Position numbers and translations under genes: made by a program
The notes under the pieces: model-generated
Databases searched by the model: none
The model's input: only the letters and a program-made list of their open reading frames with translations
What the model was told of the DNA's origin: nothing
IMG/VR virus record: IMGVR_UViG_3300030060_007423
Coordinates: 106,802 to 170,801 of that record
From: a virus
Length of the DNA stretch: 64,000 bases
Reading direction: 5' to 3' (one strand)
Shown: one piece after another, positions 8,300 through 16,208 of the stretch
How positions within the stretch are numbered: the stretch's first letter is position 1
Layout of the letters: the number at the start of each line of letters is the position of its first letter

Positions 8300-8327
8300 T
8301 TTGTCAATTATTTTTGTTATATTTATT
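8300..8327 (+). promoter_or_regulatory. TTTGTCAAT-type phage promoter element
   Basis: TTTGTCAAT, spacer, then GTTATATTTATT. This is the variant of the repeated element in which GTCAAT replaces CCCAAT. It lies between the terminator and the next short gene. Confidence 0.6.
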
Positions 8328-8344
8328 AAAAAGAAAATCAAACT

Positions 8345-8509
8345 ATGGAAACAATAGCAATTATTTTATTTGGAGCAGCTTGCTTCGCAATGGGAATGTA
8401 TGTAACTACTCAGATAAGTTCATGGATAGACAGTAGGATACAACATAAAAAGTTTATGAAAAACTTGGAAAACTTTGATAAAGACAAAGATGGAAATAAA
8501 AGCGTTTAA
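8345..8509 (+). CDS. 54-residue single-helix membrane peptide
   Basis: METIAIILFGAACFAMGMYV begins a single transmembrane helix, followed by a charged tail rich in Lys and Asp. It is the first gene after the promoter and its 3' end overlaps the next start by 20 bases. Function unknown. Confidence 0.6.
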   Translation: METIAIILFGAACFAMGMYVTTQISSWIDSRIQHKKFMKNLENFDKDKDGNKSV

Positions 8510-8678
8510 TAAAGGATTAAAGGTTATAAGTAGTTGTAAGAATTATTCTCAAATTAGAGGAGCTTATAATTATGTACATAACTATAGAATCTTGTTTGGT
8601 AAAACAAAATTATGGAAAGACCTCTATAATTTTTGTGGTAGAAAACGAGAAATGTTAGGAGACTATGATGGAAGATAA
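8490..8678 (+). CDS. Small basic hypothetical protein
   Basis: 62 residues from the ATG at 8490 (MEIKAFNKGLK); an upstream in-frame TTG is less likely. Basic and aromatic-rich, no known motif. It overlaps both neighbouring small genes, typical of a cluster of phage micro-genes. Confidence 0.55.
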   Translation: MEIKAFNKGLKVISSCKNYSQIRGAYNYVHNYRILFGKTKLWKDLYNFCGRKREMLGDYDGR

Positions 8679-8742
8679 GTATTGGGTAACAACAACTACA
8701 GCTGGTGATTACGAAGTTGTATATCATATAGTGGAGAATTAA
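8668..8742 (+). CDS. 24-residue micro-ORF
   Basis: MEDKYWVTTTTAGDYEVVYH starts a 24-residue frame that fills the space between two genes, overlapping the first and ending one base before the next ATG. The tight tiling supports translation, but the length makes this tentative. An ATG one codon upstream is an alternative start. Confidence 0.35.
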   Translation: MEDKYWVTTTTAGDYEVVYHIVEN

Positions 8743-8743
8743 T

Positions 8744-8962
8744 ATGGGATTTCATAAAAGATATATTAGTAATGACCAAATAATGAAAATGTATACCAAT
8801 GATGGAATGCAAAAGGTTTATGATTGGTATACAAAAGGTGTTGACGCATTAATTACAGAGACGGGCCTTGCATCAGATGTTGGAGATTTAATAGGAACAA
8901 ATGATGACTGGAATAAAATGTCAATATTAATATCAACAGCTGCAATTAAACAGGCAAAGTAA
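8744..8962 (+). CDS. Small conserved-type hypothetical protein
   Basis: 72 residues. MGFHKRYISNDQI and KVYDWYTKGVDALI resemble a short protein I have seen in marine T4-like phages, with no assigned function. Its stop overlaps the next ATG (TAATG). Confidence 0.6.
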   Translation: MGFHKRYISNDQIMKMYTNDGMQKVYDWYTKGVDALITETGLASDVGDLIGTNDDWNKMSILISTAAIKQAK

Positions 8963-9477
8963 TGTCAGATATAGTTAGGAAGAGACATAGTAAAAGACCA
9001 CTTCTTCAGGCAGAACTTGAAGTTGCAATGAAAAATAGCAAATCAAATAAAGGTGCAGCTAGATTTTTAGGAGTATCGTATAACACATATAAAAAATATG
9101 CAAAGTTATATACAGATGAAAGTGGTACTACTCTTTTTGACAAACATCGTAACTGGTATGGAAGAGGTATTCCAAAAGTTAGAGACTTAGGAAAGATTCC
9201 ATTGGAAGAAATACTTGAAGGTAAACATCCAACATATCCAAGATGGAAACTTAGAGAGAGATTAGTTAAGGCTGGATATTTGGAAGGTGCATGCCAAAAT
9301 TGTGGATATTGTGAAACACGAATCACTGACGGGAGAAGTCCACTGCTTCTAGAATTTAGTGATGAAAATGTAAATAACTTGAAGGTAGATAATCTATACG
9401 AATTATGTTATAATTGTCACTTTCAATTAATAGGTGGATTAAATCAGAAAAAATCAAATAAATTACATGGAATTTAA
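8962..9477 (+). CDS. HTH plus zinc-binding HNH-like DNA-binding protein
   Basis: Residues ~25-50 (KGAARFLGVSYNTYKKYAKL) read as a Fis-type helix-turn-helix. The C-terminal third has C-Q-N-C, then L-x-F-x-D-x-N, then a DNLYELCYNCH block. That is the layout of treble-clef HNH nucleases and their inactive zinc-finger relatives. Because the catalytic His of classic HNH enzymes is not obvious, a site-specific DNA-binding or homing-like role are both possible. Located in the early/accessory block. Confidence 0.65.
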   Translation: MSDIVRKRHSKRPLLQAELEVAMKNSKSNKGAARFLGVSYNTYKKYAKLYTDESGTTLFDKHRNWYGRGIPKVRDLGKIPLEEILEGKHPTYPRWKLRERLVKAGYLEGACQNCGYCETRITDGRSPLLLEFSDENVNNLKVDNLYELCYNCHFQLIGGLNQKKSNKLHGI

Positions 9478-9488
9478 TAGAATTAGTT

Positions 9489-10094
9489 ATGAATAAAATA
9501 GATAGAAATAAATTAAATCCAAACAAGGTTGTTGGATTTACAGCAGGAAATTTTGACCTACTACATCCAGGTTATATTTATACATTTGAAGACGCAAGAA
9601 AACATTGTGATCACTTCATTGTATTTTTACAGAGAGACCCTTCAGCAACACGGTTTACTAAATATAAACCTGTGATACCATTGTATGAAAGATATAGGGC
9701 ATTGATGTCAATACAATATATTGATGAAGTATACATTTATCAAACTGAGGAGGAACTTTATGAATTAATTAAATTCTTCAAACCAGATGTAAGAATCCTT
9801 GGAGAAGATTATATTGGTAAACCTTGCACAGGAGATGATCTTCCTCCAAAAATTATTTATACAAGTAGAGCTCATGGTTGGTCAACAACTAAGTTAAAGG
9901 ATTTAATTACAAAGCAAACTGTAAAACAAAATCCAGATATACTTAATAATGAAAAAGATGAAGAAGACATGAGTGATGAGGTTGATAGAGAAGCAGAATG
10001 GTTAATTGACCAACATAATAGAAATAGACCAGCTGAAGAACATATTGATAACATTGATGATTTGCCACAGAATAATCAAGCATTTGGAGATTAA
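9489..10094 (+). CDS. Cytidylyltransferase-like nucleotidyltransferase
   Basis: GNFDLLHPGYIYTFEDARKH matches the nucleotide-binding start of TagD/RfaE-type cytidylyltransferases. RYRALMSIQYIDEV, ILGEDYIG and WSTTKL match later family motifs. The canonical HxGH is H26-P-G-Y29 here, so the second catalytic His is replaced by Tyr. The last ~55 residues are an acidic, probably disordered tail absent from the bacterial enzymes. A CDP-sugar or glycerol/ethanolamine activation role is typical of the family; activity of this variant is uncertain. Confidence 0.75.
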   Translation: MNKIDRNKLNPNKVVGFTAGNFDLLHPGYIYTFEDARKHCDHFIVFLQRDPSATRFTKYKPVIPLYERYRALMSIQYIDEVYIYQTEEELYELIKFFKPDVRILGEDYIGKPCTGDDLPPKIIYTSRAHGWSTTKLKDLITKQTVKQNPDILNNEKDEEDMSDEVDREAEWLIDQHNRNRPAEEHIDNIDDLPQNNQAFGD

Positions 10095-10096
10095 TT

Positions 10097-10420
10097 ATGA
10101 AACATCCGTATTATGACAGTGATAGAAAAAAGAGAACAGAAAGATTTGCAATGGCAGCATGTTCCTTTAGCATAATTGGAATAGTTATCTTAATGATAGT
10201 TGCTTCATTCCTAAATTCTTGTAAAGATGCTCCAGAACCAACATTAGGCGATTTTCTTTCAGGTGATGAAAAAAATTTATTAGATACATTACAATCTATA
10301 ATACCAAATGGTGTTGGAATAATTGAATATGAAGATGGTACATGTGATAGTATAAGATACACTGAATCTGATGAAGATGTAAAGTGGATTGGAAATGATG
10401 GGGTAGAGTTTTATGATTAA
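10097..10420 (+). CDS. Membrane-anchored hypothetical protein
   Basis: After a charged N-terminus, residues ~18-40 form one transmembrane helix ending in FLNSCKDAPEP. The Cys right after the helix is lipobox-like, but the long positive N-terminus argues for a simple type II anchor. The rest is an acidic ~65-residue exterior domain. The next gene overlaps its end. Confidence 0.55.
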   Translation: MKHPYYDSDRKKRTERFAMAACSFSIIGIVILMIVASFLNSCKDAPEPTLGDFLSGDEKNLLDTLQSIIPNGVGIIEYEDGTCDSIRYTESDEDVKWIGNDGVEFYD

Positions 10421-10574
10421 AAAGACATGGGCAAACATATTATTTGTTTTAGCTTGTATTATAACAATACCAGTAGCAATAGGAATGACAGTATTTTTAT
10501 GGGTACTTGGTTCAGTTGCAATAGTATTGTCATCAATATTAACAACAATAGAAACATTAAGGAATAAGAAATGA
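10413..10574 (+). CDS. 53-residue two-helix membrane peptide
   Basis: Nearly all of the 53 residues are hydrophobic, reading as two transmembrane helices (ILFVLACIITIPVAI and FLWVLGSVAIVLSSI). It overlaps the stop of the preceding membrane protein and shares ATGA with the next gene, so the three are translationally linked. Function unknown. Confidence 0.6.
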   Translation: MIKKTWANILFVLACIITIPVAIGMTVFLWVLGSVAIVLSSILTTIETLRNKK

Positions 10575-10789
10575 AAGTACATATTTACATACATAGAGAT
10601 GATGCAGCCACTGAAACTCTTGACCCTAAAACATATTGCATAAATCAACCTCCACAATACACTGAAGGTAAAAGTGATTATGTAATGGTTTCAATAACAA
10701 CAGACGAGTTTTGTGAGTTGGAAGATATGAGAGGTGATGCGACAGTTCAGGGCGACATATTAGATTCTGAAAAGCTACAGAATATTTAA
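10571..10789 (+). CDS. Small acidic hypothetical protein
   Basis: 72 residues, acidic and soluble, with no recognised motif. The start is within the ATGA overlap with the upstream membrane peptide. An AAGGAATAAGAA purine stretch serves as ribosome site. Confidence 0.55.
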   Translation: MKVHIYIHRDDAATETLDPKTYCINQPPQYTEGKSDYVMVSITTDEFCELEDMRGDATVQGDILDSEKLQNI

Positions 10790-10831
10790 CAATAGATTAA
10801 CATTAGATTAATATAATTGTAGCATATTTTC

Positions 10832-10842
10832 TATATTTATTA
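10832..10842 (+). promoter_or_regulatory. Short-form TATATTTATTA promoter-like element
   Basis: TATATTTATTA immediately before the ATG of a 25-residue membrane peptide. It has the same placement and core as other short-form elements in this window. Confidence 0.4.
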
Positions 10843-10844
10843 AT

Positions 10845-10922
10845 ATGGAAACCAAAAAACTTGATATAACTCCTGCAATTTATGTAACAATAATGATTGT
10901 TGTATTCCTATTAGCACTCTAA
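10845..10922 (+). CDS. 25-residue transmembrane micro-peptide
   Basis: METKKLDITPAIYVTIMIVV continues hydrophobic to a stop, giving a single predicted helix with a charged N-terminus. It sits alone between two promoter-like elements. Translation is plausible but unproven because of its length. Confidence 0.4.
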   Translation: METKKLDITPAIYVTIMIVVFLLAL

Positions 10923-10975
10923 TTGTTAATAACTTTTTTAGCTTTTTTTAGAAAAAAGTCTCCCAAAAATTTTTT

Positions 10976-11003
10976 TTTCCCAATAATTCTAGTTATATTT
11001 ATA
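10976..11003 (+). promoter_or_regulatory. TTTCCCAAT-type phage promoter element
   Basis: Complete long-form element: T-run, CCCAAT, AATTCTA, then GTTATATTTATA. A GTTAATAACTTT copy lies ~50 bases upstream at 10924, where ACTTTTTT and AAAAAAGT can pair as a weak hairpin. The start codon of the deoxyribonucleotidase gene follows after ~26 bases. Confidence 0.65.
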
Positions 11004-11029
11004 TATAAATAATTGATAATACTAAAACT

Positions 11030-11485
11030 ATGATAATATACATTGACTTAGACGGTGTACTTGCTGACTTTCAAAAGGCTGCATCACAACATCCAGATTA
11101 TGGAACAAAAGGTTTCAGACCAGATTTAACATTAGATTTTTCTAAATTTGATATAATTCCTGGAGCAAAAGATGCGGTAAAACAAATACTAGATATGGGA
11201 CATGATGTTTATATTGCAAGCACGGCTCCTTGGGACAATCCAAATGCTTGGACTCAGAAGAGAGAATGGGTAGGAAAAAACTTTCCAGAACTAAAAAGAA
11301 AAGTATTTTTAACTCACCACAAAAACCTGCTTAAAGGTGACATTCTTATTGATGATTCAACATACAGAGGACAAACTGAGTTTGAAGGAGAATTTATGAA
11401 GTTTGACCCTAGCATTGGTTACGATTGGGATTTCATGGTTAAGTCAATTGATAATATGACTAAGTTGTTAAAAATAATTTGTTAA
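11030..11485 (+). CDS. 5'(3')-deoxyribonucleotidase-like HAD phosphatase
   Basis: MIIYIDLDGVLADF carries the D6-x-D8-G-V motif of the NT5C-type deoxyribonucleotidases. IASTAPWDNPNAW gives motif II and the nucleotide-recognition loop. LIDDSTYR gives the late acidic motif. Its 151 residues suit the small phage members of this HAD branch, which dephosphorylate (d)NMPs. Its role is probably nucleotide-pool control. Expression is likely driven by the long-form promoter just upstream. The stop codon is part of a GTTAATAACTTT repeat. Confidence 0.8.
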   Translation: MIIYIDLDGVLADFQKAASQHPDYGTKGFRPDLTLDFSKFDIIPGAKDAVKQILDMGHDVYIASTAPWDNPNAWTQKREWVGKNFPELKRKVFLTHHKNLLKGDILIDDSTYRGQTEFEGEFMKFDPSIGYDWDFMVKSIDNMTKLLKIIC

Positions 11486-11519
11486 TAACTTTTATAAAAA
11501 AGTTGTGAAAATAGTTTTT

Positions 11520-11547
11520 TTTCCCAATAATTCTAGTTATATTTATA
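11520..11547 (+). promoter_or_regulatory. TTTCCCAAT-type phage promoter element
   Basis: Near-identical to the copy 540 bases upstream. A GTTAATAACTTT copy at 11481 overlaps the preceding stop codon, and AACTTTT/AAAAGTT can form a small hairpin before the T-run. This makes a terminator-then-promoter arrangement plausible. Confidence 0.65.
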
Positions 11548-11581
11548 TATAACAAATTGGTAATAATAATAAATACTAAAT

Positions 11582-11923
11582 ATGAAAATAGATAAATCTA
11601 TCGCTACAAAGTTCAGAGCAGACTTTCAGAAAACTGTTCAAAAGTTAGAAAAAAAATACGGAATGAGAATCTCTTTAGGTAACATTCGCTATGATTCAGA
11701 AGAATTAAAGAGTACTTTGACAGCAATATCTGTTAAAGGTGGTGGTACCAAAAGACTTTCAATGTCTGATATATTTATTGGTGACAAGGTTTTGATTAAC
11801 CACAGAAAAACTAAAGGTCAATCATTTGAAGTTACTAAGAAAGCAATCAAGAATGTACAAGTTCAAAACACAAAAACTGGTGAAAGGTTTACTGTAGCGC
11901 CAAGTTTATTAATTAAAATATAA
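11582..11923 (+). CDS. Hypothetical basic protein
   Basis: 113 residues, basic, with a predicted helical N-terminus and a beta-rich C-terminus. No known family recognised. It directly precedes DNA ligase by three bases and shares the upstream promoter, so a DNA-related role is possible but unsupported. Confidence 0.55.
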   Translation: MKIDKSIATKFRADFQKTVQKLEKKYGMRISLGNIRYDSEELKSTLTAISVKGGGTKRLSMSDIFIGDKVLINHRKTKGQSFEVTKKAIKNVQVQNTKTGERFTVAPSLLIKI

Positions 11924-11926
11924 TAT

Positions 11927-13207
11927 ATGAAAGAATTAAAGCAGTTTATAGATGAAATGAAAAATACTTCTTCACTTAATGAAAAGAAGAAGATTATTGA
12001 AAAGTACAAAGACAATAAATTTATTATGAAGGTTATACAATATACTTATGACCCTTATAAGAAATACAATGTCACAAGTAAAAATTGTAAAAAGCTCTCT
12101 CATATTTGTGATGAAGATTGTGGATTTGTAGATTTGTTTGAATTGTTAGATGATTTAGATAATAGAACTTATACAGGACATGATGCAATTGCAATGGTTA
12201 ATGGATATATCTTTCAGAATTCAGATTATGAAGATGTAATTTTTGGTATCATTGACAGAAATATTGAGATTCGTGCAAATGCCAGTGTATTCAATAAAAT
12301 AATTCCAGGACTTGTACCAACATTTGATGTTGCATTAGCAACTAAATATGAATCAAGATTTTGTGATTTTGATAATGAAGAGTGGTATGCAAGTAGAAAA
12401 CTTGACGGTGTAAGATGTATTGTTAGAAAGGATGGAGATACTATTAAAGCTTACTCACGAGCTGGTAATGAATTCACAACTTTACAAAAAGTATTGGATG
12501 ATGTAAAGTTAATGCCTGGTGATTTTGTATTAGATGGTGAGATTTGTATGATGGATGAAAATGGCAATGAAGATTTTCAAGGTATCATGAAACAAATCAA
12601 AAAGAAGAATCATACTATTGAAAATCCAAAATTTGTTATATTTGATTACTTAAGTCTTAGTGAATTTGATAATAAAACTAGCCAAATGATTTTATCAGAA
12701 AGACTTAATGAACTCAAAGGAGAAATTCCACATGATGGGTATTATGATTACTTAACTTTACTTCCTCAGCAACTTGTAAATAGTGAAGAAGAACTTTTAG
12801 AGATGACAGCTGAAGCTGAAACCAATGGTTATGAAGGAGTTATGTTAAGAAAGAATGTTGGTTATGAAGGTAAGAGAAGCAAAAATCTTTTGAAATGTAA
12901 AAAATTCCATGATGCAGAATATAAAGTTATGGGAGCTACCAATGGAGATATTAGAATTATTGAAGATGGAAAAGAAAAGACAATAAATTGTTTGAGTATG
13001 ATTACAATAAATCATAAAGGAACTCAAGTTGGTGTTGGTTCAGGATTTAATTTTGACCAAAGAAAAGAATTTGGAAAGGATCACAGTAAAATTTTAGGTA
13101 AGACAATTACCGTACAATATTTTGAAGAAAGTAAAAATCAATTTGGAGAATACTCATTGAGATTTCCAGTAATTAAACATATATTTGAAAATGGAAGAAA
13201 TGTCTAA
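11927..13207 (+). CDS. ATP-dependent DNA ligase
   Basis: The adenylation motif is K158-L-D-G-V-R, with K158 the expected AMP-linked lysine. Downstream are DGEIC (motif III), EGVMLRK (motif IV) and LLKCKK (motif V), followed by a C-terminal OB-fold-sized region. At 426 residues it is a little shorter than T4 gp30 (487). An N-terminal ~120-residue domain precedes the catalytic core. It seals nicks in replication and recombination. The next gene starts within its last codons. Confidence 0.92.
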   Translation: MKELKQFIDEMKNTSSLNEKKKIIEKYKDNKFIMKVIQYTYDPYKKYNVTSKNCKKLSHICDEDCGFVDLFELLDDLDNRTYTGHDAIAMVNGYIFQNSDYEDVIFGIIDRNIEIRANASVFNKIIPGLVPTFDVALATKYESRFCDFDNEEWYASRKLDGVRCIVRKDGDTIKAYSRAGNEFTTLQKVLDDVKLMPGDFVLDGEICMMDENGNEDFQGIMKQIKKKNHTIENPKFVIFDYLSLSEFDNKTSQMILSERLNELKGEIPHDGYYDYLTLLPQQLVNSEEELLEMTAEAETNGYEGVMLRKNVGYEGKRSKNLLKCKKFHDAEYKVMGATNGDIRIIEDGKEKTINCLSMITINHKGTQVGVGSGFNFDQRKEFGKDHSKILGKTITVQYFEESKNQFGEYSLRFPVIKHIFENGRNV

Positions 13208-13727
13208 TATGAAGATAGCATACCTACATGGATTAGAAAGTAAAGTTGGTGGACCAAAAGTAGATTGGTTAATGAGTCTTGGTCATAAAGTTATATTTCC
13301 AAAAATGGACTATAGTGATGTAAATGAGTTTAGAGATACACTCCACCTTTTAGAAATGTATAAGCCAGATTTAATTATTGGTTCAAGTATGGGTGGTTGG
13401 TTTGCATGGAATATTGGAAAGATATTAAAAGTTCCAGTATTATTGTACAATCCTGCAATACTTGCACCTACATTAATTGATGTACCATTATGGGACAGTA
13501 AAGTATTTTTGGCATTAGGTACAAGTGATGAAGTAATAAATCCTAATCAAACAATTAAGTTATTGAACATGATTGATAAACATGATTTCAATATGAACAA
13601 TGTTTGGAAAGGTCCACATGGACATCAAACTCCACTCGATGTATTTCAATCAGCATTTTTATATTTTCAAAACAATATAAAAGCAAATATTAATCTATAT
13701 AAAAGACATAAACATGATAAAATATAA
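13200..13727 (+). CDS. Alpha/beta-hydrolase (YqiA-like esterase)
   Basis: IAYLHGLES provides the oxyanion-hole strand and IIGSSMGGWFAW the G-x-S-x-G nucleophile elbow. GTSDEV and the late GPHGHQ supply plausible Asp and His. At ~175 residues it is a small single-domain hydrolase like E. coli YqiA (UPF0227). I chose the ATG at 13200, which has GGAAG five bases upstream; 13209 is an alternative. Substrate unknown. Confidence 0.75.
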   Translation: MSNMKIAYLHGLESKVGGPKVDWLMSLGHKVIFPKMDYSDVNEFRDTLHLLEMYKPDLIIGSSMGGWFAWNIGKILKVPVLLYNPAILAPTLIDVPLWDSKVFLALGTSDEVINPNQTIKLLNMIDKHDFNMNNVWKGPHGHQTPLDVFQSAFLYFQNNIKANINLYKRHKHDKI

Positions 13728-14019
13728 AGGAATTGCTCCACCAACATTTATGGAATTAAATGGTAAAAATTATTTAATGCCAGGTTTTACAGAAGTACCA
13801 CATTCGTGCGGTGTACACAACTGGAATGATTACATTGTTTGGGAAAGAATTGAAAGTAAAGATTCTCCAAGTGATAAGTGGACAGTTGAAAGTTCATCAA
13901 CAGCTGGAATATTTTACACTGTGAAAAAAGTTGGAGAAAATTATGAATGTGATTGTCCTGGCTATAGGTTTAGAAGAAAAGAATGTAGACACATTAGGGG
14001 AATAAAAGAGTCAGTATAA
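13714..14019 (+). CDS. SWIM-type zinc-finger protein
   Basis: The C-terminus has C-x-C (YECDCPGY) followed by C-R-H (RKECRHIRG). This CxC...CxH pattern is the SWIM zinc finger, usually a DNA- or protein-binding module. The N-terminal ~60 residues are unassigned. The gene overlaps the end of the hydrolase gene. At 101 residues it is a stand-alone SWIM protein. Confidence 0.75.
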   Translation: MIKYKGIAPPTFMELNGKNYLMPGFTEVPHSCGVHNWNDYIVWERIESKDSPSDKWTVESSSTAGIFYTVKKVGENYECDCPGYRFRRKECRHIRGIKESV

Positions 14020-14042
14020 ATCACAAATTGAATGTATAACTT

Positions 14043-14054
14043 AATATTTATAAT
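14043..14054 (+). promoter_or_regulatory. Short-form ATATTTATAATA element abutting a start codon
   Basis: AATATTTATAATA ends two or three bases before the ATG of the next gene, leaving essentially no leader if it is a -10-like element. It has the same form as the elements at 37,880 and 55,777. Confidence 0.45.
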
Positions 14055-14056
14055 AA

Positions 14057-14368
14057 ATGGAGAACTTTAATATGTTTAACTTTAATTCAGATAATGACAA
14101 ATATGACGAAGTTGATTTACAAGATATCTTATATCAACTAAGAGGTGATGCAATGGAAAGAGGATTTGAAATTGTAATGGAAGAAGGAATTTCTGGATTA
14201 AGAGACTTAGGAAGTAATAAACCAAGGTTAATAGTAGAAAAAATGATAAAGTACTATTCACAGCCCGACATTGAGGAATATGAAAAGTGCGCCGAACTCG
14301 TTAAATTGTTACGTAATGACAAAATCAAAGAAGCAACGCTACCACAGAACATATCTAAAACTAGCTAA
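14057..14368 (+). CDS. Hypothetical acidic helical protein
   Basis: 103 residues, acidic and predicted helical, no known motif. A second ATG five codons downstream is a possible start. Its last 53 bases overlap the dCMP deaminase gene in another frame. Confidence 0.55.
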   Translation: MENFNMFNFNSDNDKYDEVDLQDILYQLRGDAMERGFEIVMEEGISGLRDLGSNKPRLIVEKMIKYYSQPDIEEYEKCAELVKLLRNDKIKEATLPQNISKTS

Positions 14369-14738
14369 AGAGTGGTCCAAACTTTCTCATGCAAAGAGAA
14401 TGCAAGTTGGAGCCATTATGGTTAAAGATGGAATGATAATTTCAGACGGGTACAATGGTACTCCATCAGGATTTAATAATTCTTGTGAAGATAGTGAAGG
14501 CAATACAAAACCAGAAGTATTACATGCAGAGGCCAATGCAATACTTAAGTGTGCAAAACATGGTACAAGTTGCGAAGGTGCAACATTATACATCACATTA
14601 AGTCCATGTCAAGATTGTGCAAAATTAATTCATCAAGCAGGTATTAAAGAAGTAATCTATGAAGATGAATATAGATATGGAAATGGCTTAGAATTCCTAA
14701 AAAAATGTGGTGTCAATGTTAAAAAAATAGCAAAATAA
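14316..14738 (+). CDS. dCMP deaminase (zinc-dependent)
   Basis: H70-A-E72 and P-C98-x-x-C101 form the zinc site and proton shuttle of the cytidine/deoxycytidylate deaminase family. VGAIMVKDGMIISDGYNGTP matches the conserved dCMP-deaminase substrate loop. It converts dCMP to dUMP for dTTP synthesis. I start it at the ATG at 14316; the longer open frame reaches further into the preceding gene. Length 140 residues, compared with 193 in T4 Cd. Confidence 0.9.
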   Translation: MTKSKKQRYHRTYLKLAKEWSKLSHAKRMQVGAIMVKDGMIISDGYNGTPSGFNNSCEDSEGNTKPEVLHAEANAILKCAKHGTSCEGATLYITLSPCQDCAKLIHQAGIKEVIYEDEYRYGNGLEFLKKCGVNVKKIAK

Positions 14739-14749
14739 TTTTTTTATAT

Positions 14750-14771
14750 CAAAAAAAATGGTTATATTAAT
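14750..14771 (+). promoter_or_regulatory. Weak GTTATATTAA promoter-like element
   Basis: A T-run, ATC, A-run and GTTATATTAA stand where the long-form element occurs elsewhere. The CCCAAT box is degenerate. Confidence 0.35.
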
Positions 14772-14792
14772 TAAAAATTTAGAATAAAAGTT

Positions 14793-15167
14793 ATGATAAA
14801 CGAGAGAAGATACGAACAGTTTAAGAAGTACAAAAGAACAGTATTAAGAATGTTTCCACATGCAGAGACAAAGATAAGACCAAATGGCAAATTTACTGTT
14901 GAAGATGGCTTTGGTAGATGTATATTAAGACATTACCCTGATGTTGCAATGTGTGACAATATTTTCAATGCATGGAAAAATATTACAATTGTAAAGCATT
15001 GGGATAGAATTGAACAACGAAACATTAAGAAGTCAAGAATTGATGTTAAAAATGTTGTAGGAAATACATCAAACATGCCAAGAAAAGAAGGCTGGGAGTA
15101 TCAAGATAATAATATATCAAATACTGGAGAAGTATATGATGAAGCAAATCAATATTCAAACGATTAA
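14793..15167 (+). CDS. Hypothetical protein
   Basis: 124 residues. The N-terminal 80 are basic and aromatic-rich, and the C-terminal 40 are polar and low in complexity. No family recognised. It starts a run of closely spaced small genes. Confidence 0.55.
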   Translation: MINERRYEQFKKYKRTVLRMFPHAETKIRPNGKFTVEDGFGRCILRHYPDVAMCDNIFNAWKNITIVKHWDRIEQRNIKKSRIDVKNVVGNTSNMPRKEGWEYQDNNISNTGEVYDEANQYSND

Positions 15168-15184
15168 AAATAGGAGAAATAGTT

Positions 15185-15400
15185 ATGAAAATGTATTATG
15201 TAGCAAATGTAAGGTTTACAGACGATAGTCGTAAAGGTGCAAAACAATTTACCAAAGAATTTTTAGTAGAAGCAGTAAGTATCACAGATGCTGAAACAAC
15301 TCTCACAAAAGCATTAAGAGAGGAAGGTACTGTTTTAGACTTTGAGGTCAGAGGTATAAGAGCAAGTAGAGTTGAAGAAGTTTATGCAAAACCTGAATAA
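15185..15400 (+). CDS. DUF4494-like small protein
   Basis: 71 residues. The pattern YYVANVRFTDDS, KEFLVEAVSITDAE and DFEVRGIRAS resembles DUF4494, a family I associate with Bacteroidetes genomes and their phages: two strands, a helix, then ANY/RAS-like C-terminal strands. An AGGAGAAAT site precedes the ATG. Function unknown; the family match is from memory. Confidence 0.6.
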   Translation: MKMYYVANVRFTDDSRKGAKQFTKEFLVEAVSITDAETTLTKALREEGTVLDFEVRGIRASRVEEVYAKPE

Positions 15401-15416
15401 TAGAATTGAAATAGAA

Positions 15417-15524
15417 ATGTCAAATGTAACTGTTAAAGATTTTAACAATTGGCATGAAGGACTAAGTCCAATAGAATTATGGATGTATAATAAATTAATA
15501 AATAAAAATGGCAAAGAAAAGTAA
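15417..15524 (+). CDS. 35-residue micro-ORF
   Basis: MSNVTVKDFNNWHEGLSPIE continues to a 35-residue product. An upstream in-frame ATG at 15384 would overlap the previous gene. Its end overlaps the next start, a common tiling here. The HEGLSPIELWMYNK segment reads like real protein. Confidence 0.45.
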   Translation: MSNVTVKDFNNWHEGLSPIELWMYNKLINKNGKEK

Positions 15525-15894
15525 ATATCAGAGAAGACGAGCTATCGAATGTAAGATAGTCGAAAAGAGTAAAAAGAATCCAGGTTATTGTAAGTATGAT
15601 ATTACAATACAGGAATTGGATGGAAAAGTACATACTCAACCAGCTTATGGTACAGATATGCAAGATGCATTATCCAGATTAATGAATACAGAAAGAACAA
15701 CAAAGATAGAAAAGAAATTAGAGAAAAATCCTTTAATATTCTTTCTTATGTGGTTAGGACTTATGGCATTGCCAGTTATATGGCATGGTGATATAACATA
15801 TACTCCTTGGTTTATATTGTATATGTTTGCTAGTTTTGCTGCAATGTTTTTATTCGCAGGATTGTGGCAAAGTTATTTGGAAAAGGGAAAGTAA
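15508..15894 (+). CDS. Two-helix membrane protein with basic cytosolic domain
   Basis: Residues 1-75 are basic and soluble. Residues ~76-95 (IFFLMWLGLMALPVIW) and ~103-122 (FILYMFASFAAMFLFAGLW) are two transmembrane helices. Function unknown. The stop overlaps the next ATG. Confidence 0.6.
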   Translation: MAKKSKYQRRRAIECKIVEKSKKNPGYCKYDITIQELDGKVHTQPAYGTDMQDALSRLMNTERTTKIEKKLEKNPLIFFLMWLGLMALPVIWHGDITYTPWFILYMFASFAAMFLFAGLWQSYLEKGK

Positions 15895-16208
15895 TGAATT
15901 ATGTTCCAATACCTAAAGGTGCTGAGCCACCAATGTTGAGATTTGAAACGGATATGGAGTTTCATCAAGAATTATCAAAGTATGAACATGAAATTCATAT
16001 TAGAACATTATATGCAATTCAATACGCATATGATACAAATTTTGAAGATGATGTAACAATTGCATTTATGAATGATGAAGAGACTATACTAAGTGTACCA
16101 AAGGATTGTTGGAAAGAAAATCTAGAGAATACACTTAAGTATTTTATTGATATAGAAGATTACAAAAAATGTAAAGAAGTACAACAATTAATGGATAAAG
16201 TAAAATGA
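15894..16208 (+). CDS. Hypothetical acidic protein
   Basis: 104 residues from the ATG overlapping the previous TAA. Acidic and helical, no recognised motif. Its stop overlaps the next start (ATGA). Confidence 0.6.
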   Translation: MNYVPIPKGAEPPMLRFETDMEFHQELSKYEHEIHIRTLYAIQYAYDTNFEDDVTIAFMNDEETILSVPKDCWKENLENTLKYFIDIEDYKKCKEVQQLMDKVK

